This document shows, piece by piece, positions 36,529-45,157 of a stretch of 64,000 nt of DNA. Source of the stretch: Pseudomonas sp. RIT-PI-q (GTDB taxonomy: Bacteria > Pseudomonadota > Gammaproteobacteria > Pseudomonadales > Pseudomonadaceae); NCBI RefSeq assembly GCF_001297125.1, contig NZ_LHPC01000054.1, positions 1 to 64,000 on the forward strand. The letters are read 5' to 3'. Numbering within the stretch: position 1 is the stretch's first letter; each line of letters opens with the position of its first letter. Made by a program: the position numbers and the translations under genes. The notes below the pieces were generated by a model, which was given only the letters and a program-made list of their open reading frames with translations, was not told the DNA's origin and searched no databases.

Positions 36529-36657
36529 CTACTTCTCAGGTTTATGGATCGGTAGCGATGGATGCTTTGGCTTGTTTTCAGGGTTCACATGGCGTCTTCT
36601 GTCTTCGTTTCCATCGTCACGCTTTGGTTTAGGGCCCGGCTTGATGTGAGTTGACAT
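36529..36657 (-). CDS. Very small basic protein (42 aa)
   Basis: ATG at 36657 to TAG at 36529. The 42-residue product is extremely rich in Lys, Arg, Pro and His (STHIKPGPKPKRDDGNEDRR, then NPENKPKHPSLPIHKPEK) and probably disordered. Such compositions rarely arise from chance frames. The ribosome site is weak. Possible nucleic-acid-binding peptide; function unknown. Confidence 0.4.
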   Translation of the reverse strand: MSTHIKPGPKPKRDDGNEDRRRHVNPENKPKHPSLPIHKPEK

Positions 36658-36967
36658 GTTTGTCTCGATATCCAAATTGTCGATTTCGGTGGGGGCAGTC
36701 AGCAGCTGATGTCAGATGCCGATTTTGCCGAACCATGGATACTAGACTTGCCATGATGTAGCCAGCACCAGTTGCAATACTTTTAAGCATGGCAGTTGTA
36801 AAAGCAGAGCCAGCTAGGAGTCCGCATTTTTCCTTGAGACAGGCTAAATGGCGGCCTTGTGGGCAGGCTTCCAATAACGGCCTCAGCGACATAGGCCATG
36901 CATTTCAATTGCTCCCGACATCAGCTGCTCGATTGAGCTAGAACGAGTTGATAGGGTCAATCCAGAT
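36658..36967. other. Gene-free stretch
   Basis: About 310 bp without a convincing gene between the 42-residue ORF and the nuclease-like gene. Confidence 0.35.
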
Positions 36968-37516
36968 TCAAAAAGCAAAATTTCGCTTATTAACCGTCGA
37001 CGCACCGTCTTCGAAGAACTCAACCGATACAACCGCATTGGTTCGGTCGACCATAATGAACGCCCCCAACAAGTATCCACACACATGCTCGGGGGGAACG
37101 ACGCCGTCATATGACCAGACGTCGTCAAAGCTCCTCTTGGTGAGTGCCATAAGCCGAAGCCTGTCCGAGTGTATCTGTTCAGCAGTTTTGTCTGGCTTGG
37201 CCATTTCTATGGCAATCAGATTATCTCGTCCCTGCTCACCACGACTATGAACGATCAGATCACAGGTCACTTTGATCACTTGCATGTCGCCCAAGACGAC
37301 GGTCTTGATCTTCCCCTCCTGTTTTCGGTTGTACTCAGTATCTGCGTAGTACGCTCCAAGGTTGTAGGAAGGAAGCAATTTTTCGAACTGTATCGCCAGA
37401 CGACTGCAGAGATGTCTTTCCGACGTGTTGCTCCTGATGCTCGACGCTTCATTGTCCAAGAAGGGGCGAAGAGCGCCTTGGAACAACGAGTACATTGCTT
37501 CTTGGGAAAATTCCAT
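36968..37516 (-). CDS. PD-(D/E)XK-like protein with altered active site
   Basis: 182 residues, GGAG 8 bp before the ATG. The layout is that of small restriction-endonuclease-like proteins: SERHLCSRLAIQFEKLLP (first Glu), YYADTEYNRKQ, VTCDLIVHSRGE (Asp) and NLIAIEMAKP where ExK would be expected. The Lys of the E-x-K pair is Ala here with Lys one place later, so it may be inactive or use a shifted Lys. The C-terminus (HVCGYLLGAFIMVD...) is hydrophobic strand. It stands alone. Function unknown. Confidence 0.6.
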   Translation of the reverse strand: MEFSQEAMYSLFQGALRPFLDNEASSIRSNTSERHLCSRLAIQFEKLLPSYNLGAYYADTEYNRKQEGKIKTVVLGDMQVIKVTCDLIVHSRGEQGRDNLIAIEMAKPDKTAEQIHSDRLRLMALTKRSFDDVWSYDGVVPPEHVCGYLLGAFIMVDRTNAVVSVEFFEDGASTVNKRNFAF

Positions 37517-38363
37517 TCAGCCAGCTCCAATCCATTGTTTAAAATGTGGGGGATACGATACGCCGCGTTGAGCCAATGCTGGAAGCGGGTAACGATTCAT
37601 AATCAGAGGTTGACTGGTCGAAACTAGGCGAACACATCAAGGGGCGGGGCGCAGTAGCGAGGTTAGCCAGGAGGAGGGCTGTGGGGTACGTTTAAAGGCT
37701 CTCGCTATAGCGGTGGATCGATTGCATCGATTGCACGCAGTCCCTGAGGGACGTTCCAATCAAAAATCCACTACCATCCTGGATCACCTTTCGATCTTTC
37801 GACCTAACGCAGATCCCCATCGCGCCCCGACATGACGGTAAATCGCGTAGCAGTGATGTTTTCACACGTTTTAGAGGGGGGGTGGAAGGCGGGATGATTG
37901 AGGCGGGCGGTTGCCAGTGATGAAGGGTGTGCGCCAATCAACTGAACCTGCAACCTGCAACCTGCAACCTGGGCAATTGCAGCTAAGGCTTATGGGTGCT
38001 CAGAGCCGCTGCACGTGTGAAGGTGCCAACGTTTAAAGGTGCTAGCTTTGAGGGAGATGAGCGCCCGCTCATTACCCATCGTCCCGGTATGTCCGACGAA
38101 CGATACCGGTCAAAAACTGTCAATATCGTTAAGGCTCATGGATGAAGACAACGCCAAAGGGCAATCGTCTTGCAGGTATCTGGCAAAAAGCCATAACCCA
38201 TCGTATGCTGGTAAACATACAAATACGCACCGACCGCACGTGAAGCCTGCCGTGGGTCACAGCAGAAGGTTCAGCAGTCTCCGCTGACTTGGCGTAGGGT
38301 TCAGCTTAGGATGGAAACGCAGCAGCTATGATAGGTAGAACAAACGAGTGGAGGTACATTCAT
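37517..38363. other. Long gene-poor stretch
   Basis: About 850 bp. Frames here lack recognisable content. The only structure I see is the short tandem repeat at 37945-37971. Confidence 0.4.
37945..37971. repeat. 7-bp tandem repeat (AACCTGC)
   Basis: AACCTGC occurs three times in a row followed by a fourth partial AACCTG, within an otherwise gene-free region. Confidence 0.8.
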
Positions 38364-38576
38364 ATGACTTTTGACTCCGTTCTCAAGACCTTAGGAATTC
38401 GAAGCAAATCTCTGGCCGAAAAGGTCAACGACCGCGTGATTTCGGGATATGTCCCAAGCGATATGGCTAGGACTATTGTTGGCAAGGTATCGTCAAGAAA
38501 AATCAATGAAATGATGAACCAGGCCAGCGAGAAATATAATCTCGAGAATAACGTCAGGATTTTCAAGGATGAGTAG
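38364..38576 (+). CDS. Small hypothetical protein, first gene of a pair
   Basis: 70 residues from ATG at 38364; GGAGG lies 8 bp upstream, which decides against the longer frame from 38328. Helical and basic: VLKTLGIRSKSLAEKVNDRV, DMARTIVGKVSSRKINEMMN. No known family. Its end overlaps the following membrane-protein gene by 8 bp, so the two are co-translated. Confidence 0.65.
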   Translation: MTFDSVLKTLGIRSKSLAEKVNDRVISGYVPSDMARTIVGKVSSRKINEMMNQASEKYNLENNVRIFKDE

Positions 38577-39090
38577 TCAGTACAACCAGATGCACGAGAA
38601 ACTGGTTAAAAATGGCAAAGATTTCGTTGGAATGATTGCCTACTCAATTTATAAATCCGAAAAGCGCGAAGCCATTAGAAATGGCGTTGATATTGCCGAG
38701 TTCACCAAGCTAAAAAGCCAGCCTAACGAAATCAAGAAATATAAGGTGGAAGCCGAAAGCCTCGCCAATATATTTCTACAGGCTGCTGCAGACGTCAAAC
38801 TGAAAGCCGTCCAGTCGCAGCTTGCAGAGCAGATCAATAAGCTGACCGTGGATTCCCTACCGAAAGAGCCCGCGTATAAGGGCTTCTTGCGATGGCACAC
38901 ATCCGGTGTTGCGGGGGTCGTAGGCAATTTTTGGACTGCCGTGCTCGTGGCGATTTTCGTCTGGATGTTTGCCGACCAAGCGTCTTGGGATAAAGCTAAA
39001 TCTAATGCTGTCGATGCGGCATCTTCAGCACTCAGTAAAATTCAAACTCCCTCAACTGCAAGCACGCCTGCGCTGCCAGTTGGCCATTAA
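38569..39090 (+). CDS. Single-pass membrane protein of unknown function
   Basis: 173 residues. A cytoplasmic helical region of about 115 residues (KYKVEAESLANIFLQAAADV, LAEQINKLTVDSLP) leads to one transmembrane helix (VVGNFWTAVLVAIFVWMFA, about residues 124-142) and a short Ala/Ser/Pro-rich tail. It overlaps the small basic protein upstream. Small soluble plus membrane pairs of this kind occur in toxin-antitoxin and defence loci, but nothing here proves it. Confidence 0.65.
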   Translation: MSSQYNQMHEKLVKNGKDFVGMIAYSIYKSEKREAIRNGVDIAEFTKLKSQPNEIKKYKVEAESLANIFLQAAADVKLKAVQSQLAEQINKLTVDSLPKEPAYKGFLRWHTSGVAGVVGNFWTAVLVAIFVWMFADQASWDKAKSNAVDAASSALSKIQTPSTASTPALPVGH

Positions 39091-39305
39091 GTAGCTACCC
39101 TCACAATTGATAGAAACCTTTTTTGAAAAAGCGTTTCTACTCACTCTGGGCCAAGGAGGTCTGCACGTGATGCTCGCTAAGCGGGCGCCTCTTCTAAGGG
39201 TTCCCATACGATATTAAGCTAAACGGCAGGAGCAAGCATGCACCTGCCTTTGTGCGAGGGGGGGCACGTTAGCGATTGCCAAGACTATACCTGTGCGCGT
39301 CACCC

Positions 39306-39590
39306 TTAAACTCGTGCATTGATCCAATCCCAGACGTTCTTTTCAAGCCAACCTCCGCGTTCTCCCTTGTTCACTTTGGTGACGAAGATGCGATCGTTGT
39401 TGTCGAGTTTAAGCTTAAGATCGTCATTGACCTGGGTTGGAGTGGCGCTACTCTCAACCCACCGCACCGTCTCCAGCCCCGAGTCTTTGACATTTGGATA
39501 GCGTTCCAAATGCGCGATGAATGCTCGACGAGCTTGGTCGTAATTGCCTCGTTCCTTGTTCAGATTCCACGTAACCATATAGACAGACAT
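39306..39590 (-). CDS. Cas2/SinR-like small ferredoxin-fold protein
   Basis: 94 residues with AAGGTG 7 bp before the ATG. It begins SVYMVTWNLNKERGNYDQAR and continues ETVRWVESSATPTQVND then NDRIFVTKVNKGERGGWL. The opening strand ending in Y-x-V-T-W-x-L and the beta-alpha-beta layout recall Cas2/VapD-like proteins; related small proteins are annotated as SinR family. No cas genes or repeats are present, so this is not a CRISPR locus. Possibly an accessory protein of a defence unit. Confidence 0.55.
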   Translation of the reverse strand: MSVYMVTWNLNKERGNYDQARRAFIAHLERYPNVKDSGLETVRWVESSATPTQVNDDLKLKLDNNDRIFVTKVNKGERGGWLEKNVWDWINARV

Positions 39591-39913
39591 CGATTACACC
39601 TTGTTTAGCTGAGAATGGCGCATCCGAGGTTAGGTGATGGCGTATGAGGAGTCCAACGATTCCAGCAACGCTGGAGTGAGCAACATCTTAAAAGAAGCGT
39701 CGTTGACTCTAGTAGTTCGCACTCCCTATGCTGAAATAAAAACGGGAGTTCTCATGAAAGCTGTACTCACCCCAATTTCATATCTAGCCGAAGTGCAATC
39801 ACCAGCTCATCCAAGCAATCACCAGTCCTGTTGGGATTTGTTGAACGACTGCTGGCATCCGAAATCGCCCCTCCTGGGATAAACACAGGCGTCGTTACTT
39901 TCCTGATCTTGGA
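39591..39913. other. Stretch with degraded coding traces
   Basis: About 320 bp before the next gene. Short frames that run into 39914 in a different phase (ending KSPLLG) suggest that the following gene was once longer, but I cannot identify the family. Confidence 0.3.
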
Positions 39914-40294
39914 GTGCGGGAGGAGTTTCTCGATGAGGACATCCTTAAAATTTGGACGGCTGTCTCTCATGAAAGGTCGCAAAAGGAGCTCATGGGCCTT
40001 ATTAGAGCCGGCATGAAAAAATGTAAATATTACGGTAGGTTTCGTTTTCCAGCCTCCCAAATAACAGATTATAAAGGCAGAACACGATTGCCTAGAAAAG
40101 CCTTGAACGCTCTTCGCTACACGCTTGGATGGCCTATTCAGATCGATGGTGATAGAACACTTAGAAAAAATATCATTATCCCGCGCGTGCTTTGGTACGC
40201 CCTGACGTATGAAGCCCTAGCCTTATGGGCTCAAAATGACGATGTGCCTCAGCACTTGGCGGAGCTTTGTTTGCAAAACGATCTAGGGTTGTGA
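39914..40294 (+). CDS. Hypothetical protein, possibly N-terminally truncated
   Basis: 126 residues from GTG at 39914; the open frame extends upstream to a TGA at 39842 without a good start or ribosome site. Helical and basic: LKIWTAVSHERSQKELMGLI, RFRFPASQITDYKGRTRLPR and NIIIPRVLWYALTYEALALW. No known domain. It may be the surviving 3' part of a larger gene. Confidence 0.4.
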   Translation: MREEFLDEDILKIWTAVSHERSQKELMGLIRAGMKKCKYYGRFRFPASQITDYKGRTRLPRKALNALRYTLGWPIQIDGDRTLRKNIIIPRVLWYALTYEALALWAQNDDVPQHLAELCLQNDLGL

Positions 40295-40301
40295 TTTTCG
40301 C

Positions 40302-40330
40302 GGGGTTCTGGGGAGAGGGGGCGGCGGGGG
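40302..40330 (+). other. G-quadruplex-type motif
   Basis: Four runs of four or five G separated by 3-4 bases (GGGG-TTCT-GGGG-AGA-GGGGG-CGGC-GGGGG). It lies in the gap between the convergent genes ending at 40294 and 40504. Confidence 0.7.
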
Positions 40331-40503
40331 TTCTGGTTTGGCGAGTGGCTTACCCTGTCATCAGTTACTTCAGCTAATTGAGCCGGTAAACGTTGCCGTG
40401 AGCACCTGAAGCCAGCGGGCCGGAACACACGGCTCGGAGTATGTTGACTCCATTGCCGATGCCAGTGCTCCAGCCAGTACATGCGCGGACTGTCTTGGTC
40501 AGG

Positions 40504-41610
40504 TTAAACGATCTCGTTATGAGACCAAACGTAATTGACACCGTAGCCTTTTTCAAAATCTTCCGCTTCCGCCATTATTCTAAAGGTTTCTTTTAGCTCC
40601 TCGGCAGGTTCGGTTTTAGCGCACAGGATCTCTTGCGCGTACCTGACGAGGAAGCCAATAAGCACATCAGCAGCCTGGATACCGATATTATCTTCCGATT
40701 TGGCAAAAGTCAGTGATGCTTGTTCAAAAAAATTATAGTTTGCAATGGGCGAGACTTCGCGAGCATTGCGTAACATTTCAGCCGCTTTCTTGGCGAGGTC
40801 TAATATCTCGTCATACTGTGCTTGCTCATCATGTACCAGATGAATATCTGCAATCTTTCCTTCGTGAGCATGATTGATACGGGCGTAGAGGTTTGTGAGG
40901 GAAGAATAGTTGGGGAGGATCCAGTATTCCTTCCCTTTTTTTCCCGTGTCGGGCAAAGGCAAAAATCGCTTCACCGCATCCTCAACGCTCTTTTCTTCCT
41001 CAATCATGAGCTCGAAATCGTCTATCGACTCATTTACACACTTAACGAGACCCTGGTAAATAGGATCTGCTGGTTGCGACTGCCCAAAATCGAGAAGCGC
41101 TTGGAACGCGGACATCAAACTTTCTTTTGTTGGCTCTAAACAAGCCTTGAAGTACGTGTTAAACACTTCGACTGGAGCATTTTTTGTAATCAGTTGAGCA
41201 AAAATATTCCTCATTTTGTTTGATGCTTGATGGTCGTCAATGTTGAAGTAAGGCGGCCACACCAAATAAAAACTGATGTTTGTAGCAATAAAAAATTTCT
41301 TTTCGACGAGCTCCACAAAGAACGGGATTTCATCATCAGCGATTAACTTTATAAGATCGAGGATGAATTTTGGCTTGTTTTTATAAATTTTTGTGGATTT
41401 AAGATCGTTTGATTTAATGTTGTGCTTGCTTTTAAGGTTAACAACCTTTGCCTCAAACCCAGCCACGTCGGTCACGCCTATGCAACCAAGTCCAAAATAG
41501 GGCTGATTTCCAAATTCAAGTTTATCGCCCGCCTTAATCAGGTCGCCGGTATTTCCGGATTCATCGATGAAGTAGGTAATAGAGGGGGAGGGCTTCTTGC
41601 TATCGTCCAT
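40504..41610 (-). CDS. DUF3800-family protein
   Basis: 368 residues, AAGGA 7 bp before the ATG. The DUF3800 signature is present at both ends: ITYFIDESGNTGDL at residues 11-24 and GIQAADVLIGFLVRYAQ near residue 318. The family has an RNase H-like fold with conserved acidic residues (DES...D) and is frequent in mobile islands and defence neighbourhoods. The middle (about 100-260) is a family-specific helical insert. No partner gene is coupled to it. Confidence 0.8.
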   Translation of the reverse strand: MDDSKKPSPSITYFIDESGNTGDLIKAGDKLEFGNQPYFGLGCIGVTDVAGFEAKVVNLKSKHNIKSNDLKSTKIYKNKPKFILDLIKLIADDEIPFFVELVEKKFFIATNISFYLVWPPYFNIDDHQASNKMRNIFAQLITKNAPVEVFNTYFKACLEPTKESLMSAFQALLDFGQSQPADPIYQGLVKCVNESIDDFELMIEEEKSVEDAVKRFLPLPDTGKKGKEYWILPNYSSLTNLYARINHAHEGKIADIHLVHDEQAQYDEILDLAKKAAEMLRNAREVSPIANYNFFEQASLTFAKSEDNIGIQAADVLIGFLVRYAQEILCAKTEPAEELKETFRIMAEAEDFEKGYGVNYVWSHNEIV

Positions 41611-41783
41611 GGATCGTCCTTATCGGTGAAGTGGCGCTCAACTGCGTTCAGGTAACCCTAAACAACTCGATTGCAATACGGGTCTGGCGCCGTTACTCGA
41701 ACTCATGAGTCGGCGCGAGATGCTGATCGTTGAGTCTACGAAGGCTGTTTGATTGATCACGTATCTGGTGAATTGCCTGTCTA

Positions 41784-42581
41784 TCAACGTGTCATACCCA
41801 CTTCAAAAGTGCGGCGCTCACCCTGCTTGGATGTCGCACGTCCTGTTATCTTTCGTTGCAACGAATGCTCAGGATACAGTGTGACCGCGTAATTAACTTC
41901 TACACTGTTTGATTCTAAGACATCGCCCTCGAGATACAGGGGTTGCAGGCTAGGAGCGAGGAGAGTTCCCAAACCTGATTGTAGGGAGCGATGTGTGCTA
42001 GCGCTGCGATAGACTTCTGTGATGGCGCGGCCGTGAGTAATTAACTCAGCGGTACGATCGTTGGTCTCGGCGCGTAATGCCCCAATTGCTTGTTTGAACG
42101 CGAGGAGTTGCTGCAACTTATTTTCTTGAGGTAAAGCATCTCGCTCACAGATAATTTCCTGCGTCAGGTTTACGAAAAACTCTTTCGCTTTTTCACTGGT
42201 CATTCCAGCCTTGTGCGTGATTTCTGGGTCTTTACTGGAGTCAAAAAGGGTCTTAGTTCCCTTTGGAAGGCGCGCCATGACCCCTGGTTGTTCCACCCAG
42301 GTGTAAAATTCTTTAATGTGGCCATCAAACGGAATGGCCCGAAAACCAAGTGATTTGTCATGTAATTTTTTGAACAATGGTCGAGTCTGATCATTTTCGA
42401 CCCAGTCAGATTTCTGAAGTTGCTCTGCAACAGAAAGATACTCCGCTGCATCTTGCGCAACCTCGCCTAGCCAGTCACCCATTTGGCGGAGTTCATTCGG
42501 AACAATGTCATCAGCGTTTACTTCTGGAACCTCTATCTCAGAAATATCACCGTCACCGAAATCAATTATCATCAACGCCAT
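41784..42581 (-). CDS. Hypothetical protein coupled to patatin-like gene
   Basis: 265 residues, GGAG 9 bp before the ATG. An acidic N-terminus (IIDFGDGDISEIEVPEVNAD) is followed by a helical region and a beta-rich end (LYLEGDVLESNSVEVNYAVT). No domain recognised. It overlaps the end of the patatin-like gene by 10 bp, so its product probably acts with the phospholipase, perhaps as its regulator or immunity factor. Confidence 0.6.
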   Translation of the reverse strand: MALMIIDFGDGDISEIEVPEVNADDIVPNELRQMGDWLGEVAQDAAEYLSVAEQLQKSDWVENDQTRPLFKKLHDKSLGFRAIPFDGHIKEFYTWVEQPGVMARLPKGTKTLFDSSKDPEITHKAGMTSEKAKEFFVNLTQEIICERDALPQENKLQQLLAFKQAIGALRAETNDRTAELITHGRAITEVYRSASTHRSLQSGLGTLLAPSLQPLYLEGDVLESNSVEVNYAVTLYPEHSLQRKITGRATSKQGERRTFEVGMTR

Positions 42582-44551
42582 TTGTTTGTCTCCTGTGCGA
42601 AATCAGCAGTCGCTCGCTTATTATTATTTTTATCGACTTCTTGATCTAAATATAGCACGCGCGTCCGCACGGTTTCCACGAACTTACTGAAGGCAATTTT
42701 TTGCGCTTCGGTCGTCGCAGTCACGGGGATGTTCGACTCAATCACGACCACACACCCCTTTGGCTGCTGTGTCACCGTTGTTGGCTGGGACTCGGTGTGC
42801 AAGGGGACTTTTGAAAACAAAGGGATACAGATAATGAAGCAAGCGTCGCCCCAAACCCCTCGCTCCGCCAGCTTGTTTGCAAGGATCGTTGGAAGGAAGA
42901 CTCTCGAATACAACGCTTGTTTATTCCAGCAGTAATGCGCGATGTGAGAGGTCACCTTGACGCCGAGGTTCGCGGCGTCTTTGTCCCCGCGCTGGTGTCC
43001 AGCTGTATAGGACGTGGCAAACGAGCCTGACTGCTCCACCGCGAGACTAACTCTGATGCGCGCATGCGCAGGGATTGGGTTGGCCCAAGCCAGGGGTGCA
43101 GCAGTGAGCATCTCGATCTCTCTTTGAACCGACGCTACAAAGGCTCGCAGGACTCTAGGCGATAGGGCCAAGTCAAACGTGACCTTGCTTTGGGTCGTCA
43201 GCCTGGCATTCTTAGCCTCATTTCTTAAGACAAGAACCGGCTTGTCGAAGTCGAGCATCCCTAATTTAGTGCTTAGGGCGACTTGAGACATTTGTCCTGC
43301 CGCGCGGGTATGAACCTCTTGCGAGCCGTTCACAACGCTGCCGACCAACGAGAACAACCAATGCTTATGCGTTGGAACAGGGGGCTCTCCGATACTCAGC
43401 GCAATCGTCGGGATATCCGGATTGTCCTTGCGCTCCTGATCGAATGGCCAAGCAGGAAGATTTGAAACCAATCCGCCGTCTAGAAATGTCGTCTCAACAG
43501 GAGTCGGTGGATGGGTGTTGTGACGCTCGAACACCAGTCGCCAAGGTTTGAAGATGACAGGCAGGCAGATTGAAGCGGCGACCGCATCGGCAATGGCAAC
43601 GTCCGGCGTACGCTCCACGCAAAATAACTCTAAGGTTTCACCATAGACGTTGGTAGCCACGATTTTGAGCGGCGGTTTTTTTGCCCTTTGAAGGTCAGCA
43701 AACGTCACGCCTTTATCTGTGTCCTTCATTAGGGTGATCTTGTTTCGTAATGCGTTATCAATGAAATCACGGACTTTGTTTACAGTTGTGATTCCTTTGA
43801 GTGCCTTCCACACGACCAACCCGAGAGTAATGATCACTCCAACTGCAATCCACATGGTGGTTTTCAACGTTTCCTGATCTTGAACCGCGACCCATTCCAC
43901 CCCTTCATAGATGAGGTATCCACAAAATACCAATTTGGCAGTTACGCTTGACAATCTGAAAAGTCGACGAAGAGCACGCTCGACAGCGCTGGGCTTTTTG
44001 CTTGGAAACAGCCAGGTCAGAAGTTTGCTTTCCAACGAGAGCAATCGGCCCCCTGCAGTAATGACCAACCTGGAAAATCTTAGAGCTTGCCAGCCCCAAA
44101 ACGGAAAAAGGTCGGTAGGTTTTTTTACCTTTAATTTTGAGGGCAACGTCTCAAATAGATTTCCATCGCCGTCTAGATTGAGCAGGTCTTTGCCTTTGTA
44201 ACCAACAGCAACGAGCGCCGCGACGATGGAACCCGCTGAAGTACCCGCCACTCCTTTGATATCAAGGTTCATGTCATCGAGCGCCGTCAGGCCACCCACA
44301 TGCACGATGCCCTTGGCGCCGCCACCCTGCATTGCCAGAAAAACTGGTCGCTTATCCAGTTGCTTCGCTTTGCCGCCCTTGTTGGATCGGTGGTGCTCGT
44401 TCGACCTATGCGTCGACCCAGCTCGCAAAGCTAACCCCGGTACTCCTGTATTTTTGGGATCTGATTCAGTAGGCAGTTCGGTAATCGTGAACTTGCGTTT
44501 CACTACCAAATCTTTACCACCTGCAGACTTCGGATGCGCCGATTCCGTCAT
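42572..44551 (-). CDS. Patatin-like phospholipase with transmembrane insert
   Basis: About 659 residues from ATG at 44551 (AAGGA just upstream); starts at 44566 or 44716 are possible. The patatin core is clear: AMQGGGAKGIVHVGGL (oxyanion loop), GTSAGSIVAAL with the nucleophile Ser, and TFLDGGLVSNLP with the catalytic Asp. Two hydrophobic helices (VTAKLVFCGYLIYEG, MWIAVGVIITLGLVVW) are inserted in the middle, so it may sit on the inner membrane. Patatin-like lipases serve as membrane-degrading effectors in CBASS and other defence systems, but no CD-NTase gene is adjacent. It is coupled to 41784-42581. Confidence 0.8.
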   Translation of the reverse strand: MTESAHPKSAGGKDLVVKRKFTITELPTESDPKNTGVPGLALRAGSTHRSNEHHRSNKGGKAKQLDKRPVFLAMQGGGAKGIVHVGGLTALDDMNLDIKGVAGTSAGSIVAALVAVGYKGKDLLNLDGDGNLFETLPSKLKVKKPTDLFPFWGWQALRFSRLVITAGGRLLSLESKLLTWLFPSKKPSAVERALRRLFRLSSVTAKLVFCGYLIYEGVEWVAVQDQETLKTTMWIAVGVIITLGLVVWKALKGITTVNKVRDFIDNALRNKITLMKDTDKGVTFADLQRAKKPPLKIVATNVYGETLELFCVERTPDVAIADAVAASICLPVIFKPWRLVFERHNTHPPTPVETTFLDGGLVSNLPAWPFDQERKDNPDIPTIALSIGEPPVPTHKHWLFSLVGSVVNGSQEVHTRAAGQMSQVALSTKLGMLDFDKPVLVLRNEAKNARLTTQSKVTFDLALSPRVLRAFVASVQREIEMLTAAPLAWANPIPAHARIRVSLAVEQSGSFATSYTAGHQRGDKDAANLGVKVTSHIAHYCWNKQALYSRVFLPTILANKLAERGVWGDACFIICIPLFSKVPLHTESQPTTVTQQPKGCVVVIESNIPVTATTEAQKIAFSKFVETVRTRVLYLDQEVDKNNNKRATADFAQETNKWR

Positions 44552-45157
44552 GTCGTCCTTCGTCATTCTGTATGAATTGCCAATGGCCGCGATCTTACCC
44601 GATGAATAATGGCTCAATGGCATTATTTGTAGGTTTTTGGGGCGACAGTACCCGTGCTGGTGCAGCGTAAGGGTGGAAGCACCTCTGCAGGGCATTTGTT
44701 CTGATAGCGACGGCACCGGTCACTGCAAAAAAGGTAATGCCTGGATTATGAAGGTGACACAGACCCACAGTGGTCGCAGTGACAAGGTCGCCAGCAACAA
44801 AATCGCCAAGTGAACCGATCTGAAGCTGCGCGCTTGAATGGCCTTGAACAGCACCACAAGCAAGCCTATGCACGGTAGGAAACAGTAACGGCTCTAGATC
44901 TCCTTGATCGTGCGTACTTGCAACTGGCGAAGTCTGGAAAAGTAACGCTTCCATCAGCGAGTGATGACCGACGCTTGGTTGAGGCTTTGTAGGCACGTCG
45001 CTTTGTTAGCTCGAAGAAGTTTGAAGACAAGCGTACCGTTGCATATGGCAAGCCCAGCGCGATTCGAGCGGCACTTGGATCGGCTGGGTGGCTGCCTTAG
45101 TGCCACAGGGTTTAGCGCTGGCGCAGTCCTATTTTTAGTGCAGGAACACCATCATGA
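44552..45157. other. Intergenic region without a supported gene
   Basis: About 600 bp. A 133-codon minus-strand frame (44595-44996) is present but has no ribosome site and no domain I recognise, so I leave it out. Confidence 0.35.

Noticed and set aside
37945..37971. Tandem AACCTGC as a CRISPR-like array
   Set aside because: Unit is 7 bp without spacers; a simple tandem repeat.
39112..39137. AGAAAC...GTTTCT hairpin after the membrane-protein gene as terminator
   Set aside because: Stem contains a mismatch and no T-tract follows; too weak to call.
44595..44996. 133-codon minus-strand frame
   Set aside because: No ribosome site, no recognised domain, and unclear codon pattern; not enough support.
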